Shown: positions 22,627 to 32,122 of the stretch, piece after piece
How the letters are laid out: each line of letters begins with the position of its first letter
Numbering within the stretch: position 1 is the first letter of the stretch
Assembly (NCBI GenBank): GCA_034387635.1
Contig: JAOANU010000005.1
Location: 1,054,001-1,118,000 of the forward strand
From: Rhodosporidiobolus odoratus
Lineage: Eukaryota > Basidiomycota > Microbotryomycetes > Sporidiobolales > Sporidiobolaceae
Direction of reading: 5' to 3'
DNA: 64,000 nt
Notes under the pieces: generated by a model
The model's database searches: none
The model's input: the letters and a program-made list of their open reading frames with translations, nothing else
What the model was told of the DNA's origin: nothing
Made by a program: the position numbers and the translations under genes

Positions 22627-23723
22627 TCAAGCCGTAGTACCGTGAGGAGGCGCGGCGTCAAGGGTTGCCTTGCGCTGAGCCTGAGAGTAAGCGAGCAGTG
22701 GTATGAGCTCGCGGGAAAGAAGAGACGGGAAAGAGATTGAGGCGTACATCGTGCGCCTGCTTCAGATGCTGCTGCTCCTCCAACTCGTGTTGCTTCCCAT
22801 TTCGGAGGCCTACTACTCGTGCACGCTCCTGAGTCTTGAGCTGAATAATGGTTGTCGTAGGTCAGCACGACATTCGCCAGGGTAGGTGTCGAGAAACCGC
22901 GTACGTCGAGATCCTGCTTAGCCTTGTTTAGCGAAGCGACCATCTTATCGTGCTTCTCCTGAGCGCGAGCAAGGCCCTTGGCGTACCTGCCGGAGGGGCC
23001 TGAGGTAAGGAACGATGCGGCAGACTCGGGTGAGTGGCAAGGAAGAAAGACGTACTTGGCCTCCTTAGTGGTGTACTTGTCCACAAGCTTGCGCGCCTTC
23101 GTCTCAGCCTGCACAGGTAGATTCTTAGCATCATCGTCACGCAGAACGCGCCGTGAGGACTCAAGGGAAGAGCTCACCTTCCCAGCCTTCTTCTCCTCCT
23201 TTGCCTGATTCTGCGTCGCCTTCAACGCAGTCTTGAGGTGCTTCTCGTCCGCCTTCTCTTCCTTGTGCAACGTCTTCTCGAGTCTGTGGCGACGAGGGAA
23301 GAATGGGGAAAGGAGGTGCCCGCTCAGTGCCACTTCGAACGGGGATGGAGAAGGAAAAGGATAATGCTATGAAAGAACGTACCGCTTGTGCTCCTTCTCT
23401 TGCGCTTTTAGAACGGCGGGGTCTACAGGAGCAGGTGCAGCGGCCTGTACCGCGGGGTCAATGCACGGCGAGGAAAGGAGACGTTCAGCCATCTCGCTGA
23501 AAAAGGCCTTCGGCAAACAATCGCGTCCAGCACAAGACGGTAGAGAGAAGTCAGGACGTACAGCGGCTCCGTTTGCTCCCCCCGCACTCCTGACCGATGC
23601 AGCGTCTCCTGCCAGAGGCCCCGTTTCTCCAGCGGGCGCAGGGTGTTCAGGTCGACCTGAGGTAGTGTCGGTGTCGATGGGGACTTGAGCACCGGCAGCG
23701 GGTTGGGCAGAGACGGCGGACAT
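22627..23723 (-). CDS. Ala/Lys-rich coiled-coil protein, Ncp1-like
   Basis: Mostly helical, highly charged protein. The start is ATG 23723 (MSAVSAQPAAGAQVPID). Exons join to give EMAERLLSSPCIDP, VDPAVLKAQEKEHKR, LEKTLHKEEKADEKHLKTAL, KATQNQAKEEKKAGK, KARKLVDKYTTKEAK and YAKGLARAQEKHDKMVASLN. It then reads KQDLDVRGFSTPTLANVVL, and the end APPHGTTA precedes TGA at 22627. The repeated Lys/Ala/Gln/His heptads resemble basidiomycete proteins annotated as DNA-binding protein Ncp1, but that name carries no proven function. Six short exons with GTACGT/GTGAGC-type donors. No membrane segment or enzyme motif. Confidence 0.68.
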
Positions 23724-24255
23724 CTTATTTGCTTGACTGATTAAGGGAGGAAGGGAGTAGATAGCTGAACAGAAAAAACAGCGAGATCCGCAAGAATGAT
23801 CGAACTTTTTGTCCGCAGGGGCAACGCAGGGGGTTCTCGTCATCACTTTACCTTACGATCCGGGCTAACCATGGTCCCTAATCTTGTTCAAAGCGCTAGC
23901 ATCGTTCAGCGCGTCATACGCAGCGAGGGGACAAGGCGCAGTACACGAGAGTGCGCTTTCTTAGCTCCATAATCATACCCTTCCTCGGCGCGCTTTGCTG
24001 CACGAATCGGGCAAAGGTTGCATGTAACAATAAAGTGAGGAAAGGGTGGAGAGCGAGATAGGTAGGAGGAGAAAGTGAGGAACGAGCGGCGGAGATGTGA
24101 CCAGGAGGAAAAGGGAGGAAGGGAAGAATGAAGGGAGAAGACGGGGGTATCCAAGACGGCAAGGCGGGGCTTGTACAGCTGGGTAAAAGTAGGGGTAACC
24201 TGTAATGCAGAGGGACAACGCGAGATAGTGTAGTAGTCGGTGTAGGGTCGAAGGC
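23724..24255. other. Intergenic: coiled-coil gene promoter and RAS 3' UTR
   Basis: Both flanking genes are on the minus strand, so this 532-bp stretch should hold the promoter of the 23723 gene and the 3' UTR of RAS. Read on the minus strand, 24010-24200 is pyrimidine-rich. No further gene was recognised. Confidence 0.4.
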
Positions 24256-25714
24256 TTATAGGATAACGCAACCGCAGCAGCCGGCAGAGGACGATTCTTC
24301 TTGTTGCATTTGTTGAGGTGCTGCCGCTGGTGCCCCTCCAGGACGGCCCGCTGCTTGTTCCTGTGATCGAGCAATAGCTTGTAAGCTCGAATCCGAGCAT
24401 TGGGGAGAGGGGCGACACACCTTGTTGTATTTCCTGATTTCTCGGACCAGGTTGAAGAAAGCCTCGTCGACATTCAGCCGGTTCTTTGCCGAGGTTTCGA
24501 TAAACTTGCAGCCAAAGTGCTGAGCCAGGTCGTGACCCTCTACAGGCCAGAAAGGGTTCAATTGCGCTCCGAAATCGGAGGGAAACAGAGGAGCGTACCG
24601 TGACTGCCGACCTGCCTTTCATATTCCAGATCGCACTTGTTTGCCACGACAACGACCGGGAAGTAATCCTTGTCCTTTACACCTGCAAACTCGACTGCGG
24701 TTAGTCCGGAGCAAACTTATGGCGGAAAAGGCCAGACGGACGGAGGATTTGCTGGTGGAAGGTGCCGATTTCGTCGAACGAGTTGCGAGATGTGATGGAA
24801 TAGACCAAGAGGAAACCCTCGCCCGTTCGCATGTACTGCTCACGCATGGCACTGTCGAGATCAAGTTGAATGAGCTAAACCAGTAGCTTCATGGGAACAA
24901 CGAAGAAAGGGCATACGAGTATTCCTCTTGTCCTGCGGTATCCAGCACATCCAGCAATGCGACCTCCTCATCGATCATGCATTGTTTGCGGTACGAGTCC
25001 CTGGGAACACGCAAATCTCGTCAGCCCTGTCCGGCTATTTTCCCTCTTCCTCTCCTCATTCAACGAAAGATAGTTGGAACGAAGGGCTGTGCAAAGGCGG
25101 ATTGACATACTCCTGTGGACAGCGAAAGGACGGGTCAGTAAACTGCTGGGGAGAGGAAGAACTTGCCGCAGTCTCCCTCGACCCTCTGCTTTCTTCAACA
25201 GTCTTTTTCCCCTCTTCCGGCTGCTCCGGCTCCCGCCCGTAAAATCCTGAGTCGCCCCTACATCCTCGCTCTCGCATCATAGCCGCGATACGTCCACGTT
25301 GACACCAACCCGGAGTGGGCACGATGCATCTAGCGAGCCGCAAGGACCGCCCAAGTCGGGGGACAAGGGGGAGCGGGCGGACTGACAATAGTGGGGTCGT
25401 ATCTGCGGAAGACGAGCGTCAGCGAGCAGCTCCCTCGATACGCGAAATGACAGGCTGTATGGCACAAGGGCGTCGAGCAACCGGATAAGGGAAGAGGAAA
25501 GGGTTGGAACGAACTCGTCGACGAAATGGGACTGAATAAACTGAATGGTCAAGGCGGATTTGCCTACGCCACCACCTCCTACGACTACGAGCTTGTACTC
25601 GCGCAAGAATTGTGCCTGTATTGGGTCGAGATGAGATGGACGCGGTTAGCGGGGGGGGATGAGGGGGTTGTTATTGAAGGAGGATGGGGGTACAGGTTGA
25701 CTCGCCTTGGACAT
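24256..25714 (-). CDS. RAS1: RAS small GTPase
   Basis: Membrane-anchored GTP switch controlling morphogenesis, mating and cAMP signalling in fungi. Exon 1 is ATG TCC AAG (25714-25706). Exon 2 (25615-25515) gives [20 protein letters not shown] with the P-loop, then FIQSHFVDE. The effector loop YDPTIEDSY needs the 16-nt exon 25402-25387, the 2-nt exon 25112-25111 and the exon starting at 25000. Switch II is [21 protein letters not shown]4 is [11 protein letters not shown] and G5 is [15 protein letters not shown]. The tail has Gln/Ala-rich sequence and ends GCCGCVIL, a CAAX box with terminal Leu (geranylgeranylation preferred) plus neighbouring Cys for palmitoylation. An alternative exon 1 (MSKASQP, GT donor) is possible. 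Confidence 0.93.
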
Positions 25715-26726
25715 GGCTGAAGAGGCTTGTGGGTGAGATTAGAGGAGATATAAGCCCAGGAGAGTACAGCAAGCCAAGCCAGACGACAGATCGAGAGGAA
25801 GGGAAGAAGACATCCCCCCTGGACCCCCTCACGGCCTTTGCCCAGAGGGGAAGGAGCAATCAAAGGGGACACTCACTCTGACGGACGGTCTTGAATGGTC
25901 CTTTGCAGATACTCTCGAGCAACTTCTGCCTGCTCTTGCTTGTGCTCTGACTGTACCAATGTCCCCGCGCGCGCTGGAACGACCAAGGGGTGGCGGAGAA
26001 AAATATCCTGACAGAGAGGTTGAAGAGGCGAGTCGGCTCTGATTGGTCGACACGCGTCAACCACGGTCAGTCGCGCTTTCTGACTGGCTTCGAGGCTTCG
26101 GGTGGACCAACCTCACTGTCAGGTTCAACTTTTCTCGCCACCCCTTGGGAACGACCACCGCCAACATCAACCCGGCACGCTAGCCTCGTCCTTATCGCCC
26201 TCAAGGCACGTCGTTGTGTTAGCTGCCAACCCGGAACTTTACAGTCGCGTCCGCCACGCTGCCTGTGCTCGCCGGAGCCGTCTCGTTTGGCCGCCGTAGC
26301 CGTCCCGATTCGCCGGCATACTGTGTTGGCCCTCGCAACGTCTTGCCCTGTCTTCCAGACCACCAGCTTGTTCTTGCCCGCCCACTGGATGCAGAATACG
26401 GTCGCGTCTCGCTCGGGGTATGGAATGGGCTCGTTCGCATCTGCCTCGACGCCGTTCAGCCGGCCTTTTCTTGACTTTTTCTTGACCTTTTTCACTCCGT
26501 CTCTCCGTTGTTGTGCTTGCGCGAATCCCGTTCGTTCATTCTACTCCCGCGCATCCTTCTCTGTGCGTGCGCGCTGGATTTGTCGGGACAGGTGAGCTTC
26601 TGAAGCGAAACCACAAGCTGTTCCCTTTCCGCGCTCGAAGAGGATAACAGTTTTCATAGGCTACATGAACAGAACACCAAGGAGACGTTACTACGACAGA
26701 CGGACGAATCACAAATTACAGGCATC
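25715..26726. other. RAS upstream region; no recognised gene
   Basis: About 1 kb between the RAS start and the stop of the membrane-protein gene, both on the minus strand. Frames on both strands stay open for 140-200 codons, but none starts with a good ATG or resembles a known protein; this is expected at this GC content. It probably contains the RAS promoter and a long leader. Confidence 0.4.
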
Positions 26727-27820
26727 CTAGGCCCACCGGCTTGACACATTCCCACCTGACGAGGACGGAGACGAAAAGGAAAACTGCGCTGGCAGTTCGA
26801 CCGCATCCCCCACCTCGCCGTCCGTTCCTATATCAAACAGCGCCGCCCTTGACGTATTGTTTGATGTCGACGTCGAGTGCTGGTGGGTTCCTCCCGTTCC
26901 TCCGGTCTCCCGTTGAGGGAGTCGAGAAGGTTCCGCTCCGCCCATTCCTCCACCAGCCACATCAAATATGCGCGAGATAGTCCCGCCCACGACGCTCAAC
27001 TCGTCGTCCTCCTCGGCGTCACCATCCGCTGCTTCGTACCCGCCATCCCCGAGACGAATGCCTCGAATTCGATCCTGTTTCCTAACTCCCCAGAACATCC
27101 TTCCTATTCCTGCCGTTTTCTCGCCGTTGCGGCTAGTTGCTGGAGTTGTCGGACCATTCGCAGCGCCCCATCCAAGAGAGTCAAGTACGTTTCCCACGCC
27201 TCGCTGCAGCTTGCCCGCGGCGGAAGTTGCCAGATGTGTGCCGTTCAAGCGGGACGTAGAAGAGGGCGTAGCAAAGCCGAAGGTATGTACCGAAGGGGAC
27301 GAAGCAGGAAGCTCGTCGGCGTCGGAGTGGAGAGAAGAGGAGTCGGAGTCGGAGGAGTCGGCAGAGGCGGAGGAGGAAGAGCGATGGCGAGTTTGGGTTC
27401 GGGTGCGTCGCCGGCGATTAGGTAGACTGGCAGGGGAGTTGGCTTCGAGATCTGCCTCCGAGAGACGGATACCGTTCTGGAGGGAGAGGAAGGGTAGATG
27501 GGTTGATAGGCTGCGCAAGGGTGGACAGACATGTCAGCACTGATCAGAAGAGAAGAAAAGTTAGAAGGAACGTACTAATCCCTCACTCGGTAGTACGCTT
27601 CGAGCCCCAGTGCTCGACCTCGTCGGAATGAGATGAAGAGGAGACAGATGAGACAGATGGTCGAGATGGTGAGCCAGAGCCAGGGAGGAAGAACGACGTC
27701 TTCTCGAGGGTCGACGTAGAGTCGAGGTGTTCCAGCGTCTGCGAGTAAAGTCGGTGAGCACACAGTGTCGCACGTGGGAGGCGTGGGTGACTCACCGGCT
27801 TCACCAGCTCGTCCATGCAT
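26727..27820 (-). CDS. Single-pass membrane protein with Ser-rich tail, unknown function
   Basis: Not recognised. The start is taken as ATG 27820 (MHGRAGEA), the first in-frame ATG; no ATG exists on this strand in the leader before it. Splicing with GTGAGT/TCGCAG gives DAGTPRLYVDPRED, then one strong transmembrane helix VVLPPWLWLTISTICLICLL. RRGRALGLEAYYR follows; the positive side suggests the tail is cytosolic. A second intron (CCTCCAG acceptor) leads to NGIRLSEADLEANSPAS, an Arg patch NRRRRTRTQTRHR and about 240 residues rich in Ser/Asp/Gly, ending at 26727. No signal peptide; a type III or tail-like topology is inferred. Confidence 0.6.
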
Positions 27821-28174
27821 ACTGGCAGCGGATGACCAGCACGACTGCGGGTCCGAGAGAGGCGGTTCGACGACGATGGACCTGGTGAATGGCGGGACGA
27901 AGACAGGTATAGCTGAGCGCGTCAATACCCCTGGGTTCTTCAAGCTGTATTACTAGCTGTCAACTGTGTCAGAGGGTTGTGTTCGAGCGGTGGAAGCGAG
28001 ACGAAGTTCGCTCTCGAGGCTTGCTTCCCTTGCTCTCCCCTCGTTCACCTCGTACAGCTTCTTACACCAGCTGCGAATCCGGAAGAGTTCAATAGCAACC
28101 GTCCCAAACCGAGACCAGTTCCTCCCACTTCCCACGATACTTTCTCACTTTCCGCTCCTCGCCACACCAAAAAC
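27821..28174. promoter_or_regulatory. Divergent promoter region, membrane protein / FES1
   Basis: Shared 354-bp interval between starts at 27820 (-) and 28175 (+). I looked for inverted GAA/TTC heat-shock repeats because of FES1 and found none with correct spacing. The FES1 side is pyrimidine-rich. Confidence 0.3.
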
Positions 28175-29465
28175 ATGTCGCTCGACCCTTCGCAATCCCT
28201 CCTTCGATGGGGCATTGAACACGCTGAACCCGGTGCTATCAAGCAGATCGCTGAAGACGTCAAGTCAGGCAAGAGGCCTGACCTGAGTACCGACATCCTC
28301 AAGGCCATGATGGGTACCAGCGATGCTGATCGCATGCGAGAGTGCGTCAACGTCATCGAGGGGAAGTGGGTCGACCGCGACGGGACTGGGCAGGTCAAGA
28401 ACAACTCGGACATCACAGACGAGGACCGCTACAGGGCTTGGGATGACCTCGAAATGGTGAGTACCTCTCTCTACCTTTGCCTGCCAGGTCCTTTTTGCTC
28501 ATGGCCCCCCTCTGCAGCTCGTTGAGGATCTTGACAACGCCAACGGTATGCTCTTGGAGCATCCCCGGATTGCGGAGACTATACTCATCAGTCCACTCTT
28601 ACAGACATGCAAAATATGGGCTTATGGCAGCCAATCGTGAAGCACTTGACTGATGCGGACGACGAGATCGTAAAGCGAGCATGCTGGGTGTGCGGCACCG
28701 CGGTCCAGGCAAGTCGCTCCCTTCTCTCAACTCGCTCCAATACTGATGCAGCTTTGCCTGTAGAATAACCCGCGCTCGCAAAAAGCTGTATGTCCTCCTC
28801 GTTCGCATATCGGGAGTCTTCCACTCATCCGCACTTCTCCAGTTCCTCGACCTCGACCCTCTGCCTACCGTCGCTAGCCTTATCACCTCCACTTCCGCCT
28901 CAGCTGCAACCCGCGCAAAGGCGATGTACTGCCTTTCCTCAGCACTGAAGCACTGGGAAGCGGCCGTGCGGCGCTTTAACGAGCTCGACGGGTTCTCTCA
29001 CCTGACTCAAGCGCTTCAAGGTACGTACCATATCACCTGCCGTCTGTCTGATCCTGTGCTGACTTTCTCACCTCTACAGACCCTTCCCAGACTCTCCGCA
29101 CCAAGACAGCATTCCTCCTCTCTCAGCTTGTCTCGCAGTCGTCTTCGCCGTCCGAGCTCCTTTCCTCGCTCCGTTCCGCTTCCACCCTCTCCACCCTGAT
29201 CGACTCCCTGCATTCTTCCACCGCCCTGCCCACTGGCTCTTCGGGCGAGACGGAAAGCATCGACGCGGACTTCCGTGACAAGGGGCTGCGGTTCCTTGCC
29301 AACGTGGTCGAGCGAACAAAGGGCGCGGAGGGTTTGAACAGTGAAGAGAAGAAGCAGATCGGGCAGGTGGTTGAGGAGGTCGAGAAAGATGCAGACTGGA
29401 CGCCAGAGAATGTGGGTATGGCGCAGTCCGAATGGCAGGCGTTCAAGGATGGGGTCAAGGTGTAG
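28175..29465 (+). CDS. FES1: Hsp70 nucleotide-exchange factor Fes1
   Basis: Armadillo-like cytosolic exchange factor that releases ADP from Hsp70 (HspBP1/Fes1 family). N-terminus MSLDPSQSLLRWGIEHAEPG is the Fes1 signature. Then follow DRYRAWDDLEMLVEDLDNAN, DMQNMGLWQPIVKHLTDADD, VKRACWVCGTAVQNNPRSQ and KAMYCLSSALKHWEAAV, the armadillo repeats, and a C-terminal part with EWQAFKDGV. Five exons with short introns; the phase-1 junction AAC G|AC ATG restores DMQNMG. The stop is TAG 29463-29465. The acyl-CoA synthetase follows on the same strand only 120 bp later. Length, about 330 residues, is normal or slightly long. Confidence 0.93.
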
Positions 29466-29584
29466 ACACGTATAGACTACTGCATCCTCGTTTCCCGGGC
29501 AGAGTTGCGCGTACGTCCCCACCCCCACTTCCATACCCTCGGCTCGCTCTTTTTCAACCTTTCTTGCCTCTTTGCTGCTCAAGT

Positions 29585-31981
29585 ATGCCGGAAGATTTCT
29601 CCTACGACGCTCTGCACGCTCGCTACGGCTCTGGCATACCCTGTCCGCTTGACTTCAGTTTTCCTACCCATGTCATCGATCAATGGGCGAAGAAGCAAGC
29701 TTCGCTTCCGGCTCTTCATTGGGTCAGCCACGACTTTCGTAAAGAGCGTCTACTCACCTACAGCGAGTTGTCCGACTTGAGTCATCGAGCGGGACGGGTA
29801 TTTCAGCGAGCAGGGTTGAAGAAGGGGGACAGGTGCGTCGGCTCTTCCTGTGCTGTTTCCTTGCGTGGGAGCTGACACTGATCCCCGAAGGGTTATGATC
29901 GTCCTGCCTCGAGTGTGCGAGTGGTGGATCGCCGTCTTTGGCTTGCAACGGATTGGCGCCGTCGCGGTTCCCGGAACTTCTCTCCTCGTCGCGAAAGGTA
30001 CAGTCTCTCCCCACAACCAAGCTTCTCTGGTCTCTAACAGGCCGCCCTCACCCAGATCTGAAGTACCGCGCTGAAGCTTGTCAAGCGAAAGCTTTCATCG
30101 GTTGTGCCTCGTCCTGCTCCCGCTTTGAAGAAGTCGCCTCCTCCGTCAACGTATCGCTCATGTTTCAAGTCCGAACGGACGACGACGCCTTCCAGTCGCC
30201 CAGAGTCGACTTCCAAGCGGCAATCGGCGCTGTTCCAACCGGAACAAGATGCGCCGCGTCGGACGGTCGGTCGAAGGATGATCTGGCAATCTTATTCTTC
30301 ACGAGTGGAACGACCAGTATGCCGAAACTCGTCCTGCTTTGTGCAGAGTACATGTTGGGACACACGATTAGCGGGCTGTGGTACAAGTGCGAGCCAGGGA
30401 AGACGTTCCTTTGTATGGCAGATCTCGGTTAGTCTACCATGCCCTTTCCAATTACCCCGTCCATGCCTCGACCCGCTCCACAAGCAGCTGAATATGCTCT
30501 CCTCAGGCTGGGCGAAAGCCGCCTATGGTTCTCTAGGCTGCTTCTGCCTCGGAGGTACATACTTTGTACAGCCCCCTCCTCCCGGTCCATTCTCCCCCAC
30601 CCACCTCATCGACTCCCTTCACCGATACCCTATCTCGGCCCTCTGCGCCCCTCCGACCATCTACCGGGCTCTGGTGTCCCCCGCTTCTCTGGCCTACCTG
30701 CGGGAACACCGGCCAAAGAGCCTCGAGCATTGCGTTGGAGCGGGCGAACCGCTGAACGCTTCGGTGATCAAGGATTGGGGGGACGCGACGGGATTGACGG
30801 TCAAGGACGCTTATGGGCAAAGTGAGACGGTCATCTGTGTGGGTAACTTCGAAGGTATCGAGGTTAGTTCTGTTTTCTGATCCTGGATTGACCTTCTCAA
30901 GCGAGGATCTGATCTGTTTAACCAACGACGCATAGGTCCGAAGAGGCAGCATGGGCAAAGTAGCGCCCTTTTTCGAAGTCTCCATCATAGGCCCAGGGGG
31001 AGAAGAGCTTGGCGTGGATCAGGAGGGAGAAATCGCTCTTCGGACGGATTCAGGCGCCGGCCAGTGCTGGATCTTCAAGGGTTCGTCAAAAGTGCAGTGT
31101 TACCTCCCCCCGTGCTTGTCTTGCTGACCTTGTCCGCGGCGGCTTTGGCAGGTTACGTCAAGAATGGCAAGATTGATAAGCGGGAAAAGCACCATGCCGG
31201 CAAAACGTGGTATTGCACAGGTGACAGAGGGAAGCGCGACAAAGACGGCTACTTCTGGTTCGTTGGCCGAGATGACGACGTGCGTCTAGCTTCCCTGGAC
31301 GGGATGACGAGACCCTCACGATTATTACTCACCGGCGAGCCTTTTCTTCCCCATTTACCTCTGATCTATCGTCATCGCATCCACCCCCCTCGACGTTCCC
31401 GCAGGTCATAACGAGCAGCGGCTACCGGATTGGTCCATTTGAAGTCGAGTCTGCATTGAAGGTACGCCACACCTCTCTGGGACCATATTACCCAAACTGA
31501 GCTTTTCCTCTCAGGCCCACCCCGCCGTAGCCGAGTCAGCCGCCGTGGGTTCACCGGATCTCTCGCGGGGCGAGATCGTGAAAGCCTTCGTCGTCTTGAG
31601 TGAGGAATACAAGGAGAAGCTAGATCGAGGGAACGAGGAGGGGGTGCAAATGCTCGTTTCGGAAATCCAGGTGAGCAGTTTGTCATTTGCTTCTCCCCTT
31701 GACTCATAGCCCTACACATGTCAAACTCGCTTCTGCAGGACTTTGTGAAACACGTCACTGCACCGTACAAATTTCCGCGAGAAGGTCGGTCCCTTTCTCC
31801 CGCGCGTTCACTACCTCGTTCCCCTGGCTGCACCGCATGCTCATGGCTTACCTTTCACGCAGTCGAGTTTGTTCACAGTCTACCGAAGACGATCAGTGGT
31901 AAGATCAGGAGAGTAGAGTTGAGGGAGGCAGAAAAGCAGAAGAAGGCGGACGTCGTGCGCCAGCTCAAGAGCAAGCTGTAG
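29585..31981 (+). CDS. Acyl-CoA synthetase, medium-chain (ACSM-like) AMP-binding enzyme
   Basis: Activates a carboxylic acid to acyl-CoA through an acyl-adenylate. Starts [17 protein letters not shown]. The AMP-binding signature is [15 protein letters not shown], with Ser where many members have Gly. Later motifs are [10 protein letters not shown] (adenine pocket), [20 protein letters not shown] with the ribose-binding Asp, [19 protein letters not shown] (hinge) and [13 protein letters not shown] with the catalytic Lys. The order [14 protein letters not shown] then [12 protein letters not shown] fits the ACSM/medium-chain group more than long-chain synthetases. No clear mitochondrial leader or peroxisomal PTS1 (the end is KSKL, which is close to an SKL tail and may target peroxisomes). 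Substrate uncertain. Confidence 0.88.
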
Positions 31982-32122
31982 CCAATAGCGTCATTCAAGC
32001 AGAGCTGTCCATCTCATGGTTGGCTCGCGCACAAGAGACAAAGCTGAAGAGATGGCGAGTAATGTTATGACAACAAGAAAACTAACTAAAGACTGCACAA
32101 CAAGCTCACTACACTTCGTTTC

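Noticed and set aside
25990..26595. 201-codon open frame on the plus strand upstream of RAS
   Set aside because: Begins at GTG, has no recognisable domain and overlaps an equally open antisense frame; long chance frames are common at this GC content.
27821..28174. Heat-shock elements in the FES1 promoter
   Set aside because: GAA and TTC triplets occur but without the required 2-nt spacing in inverted order.
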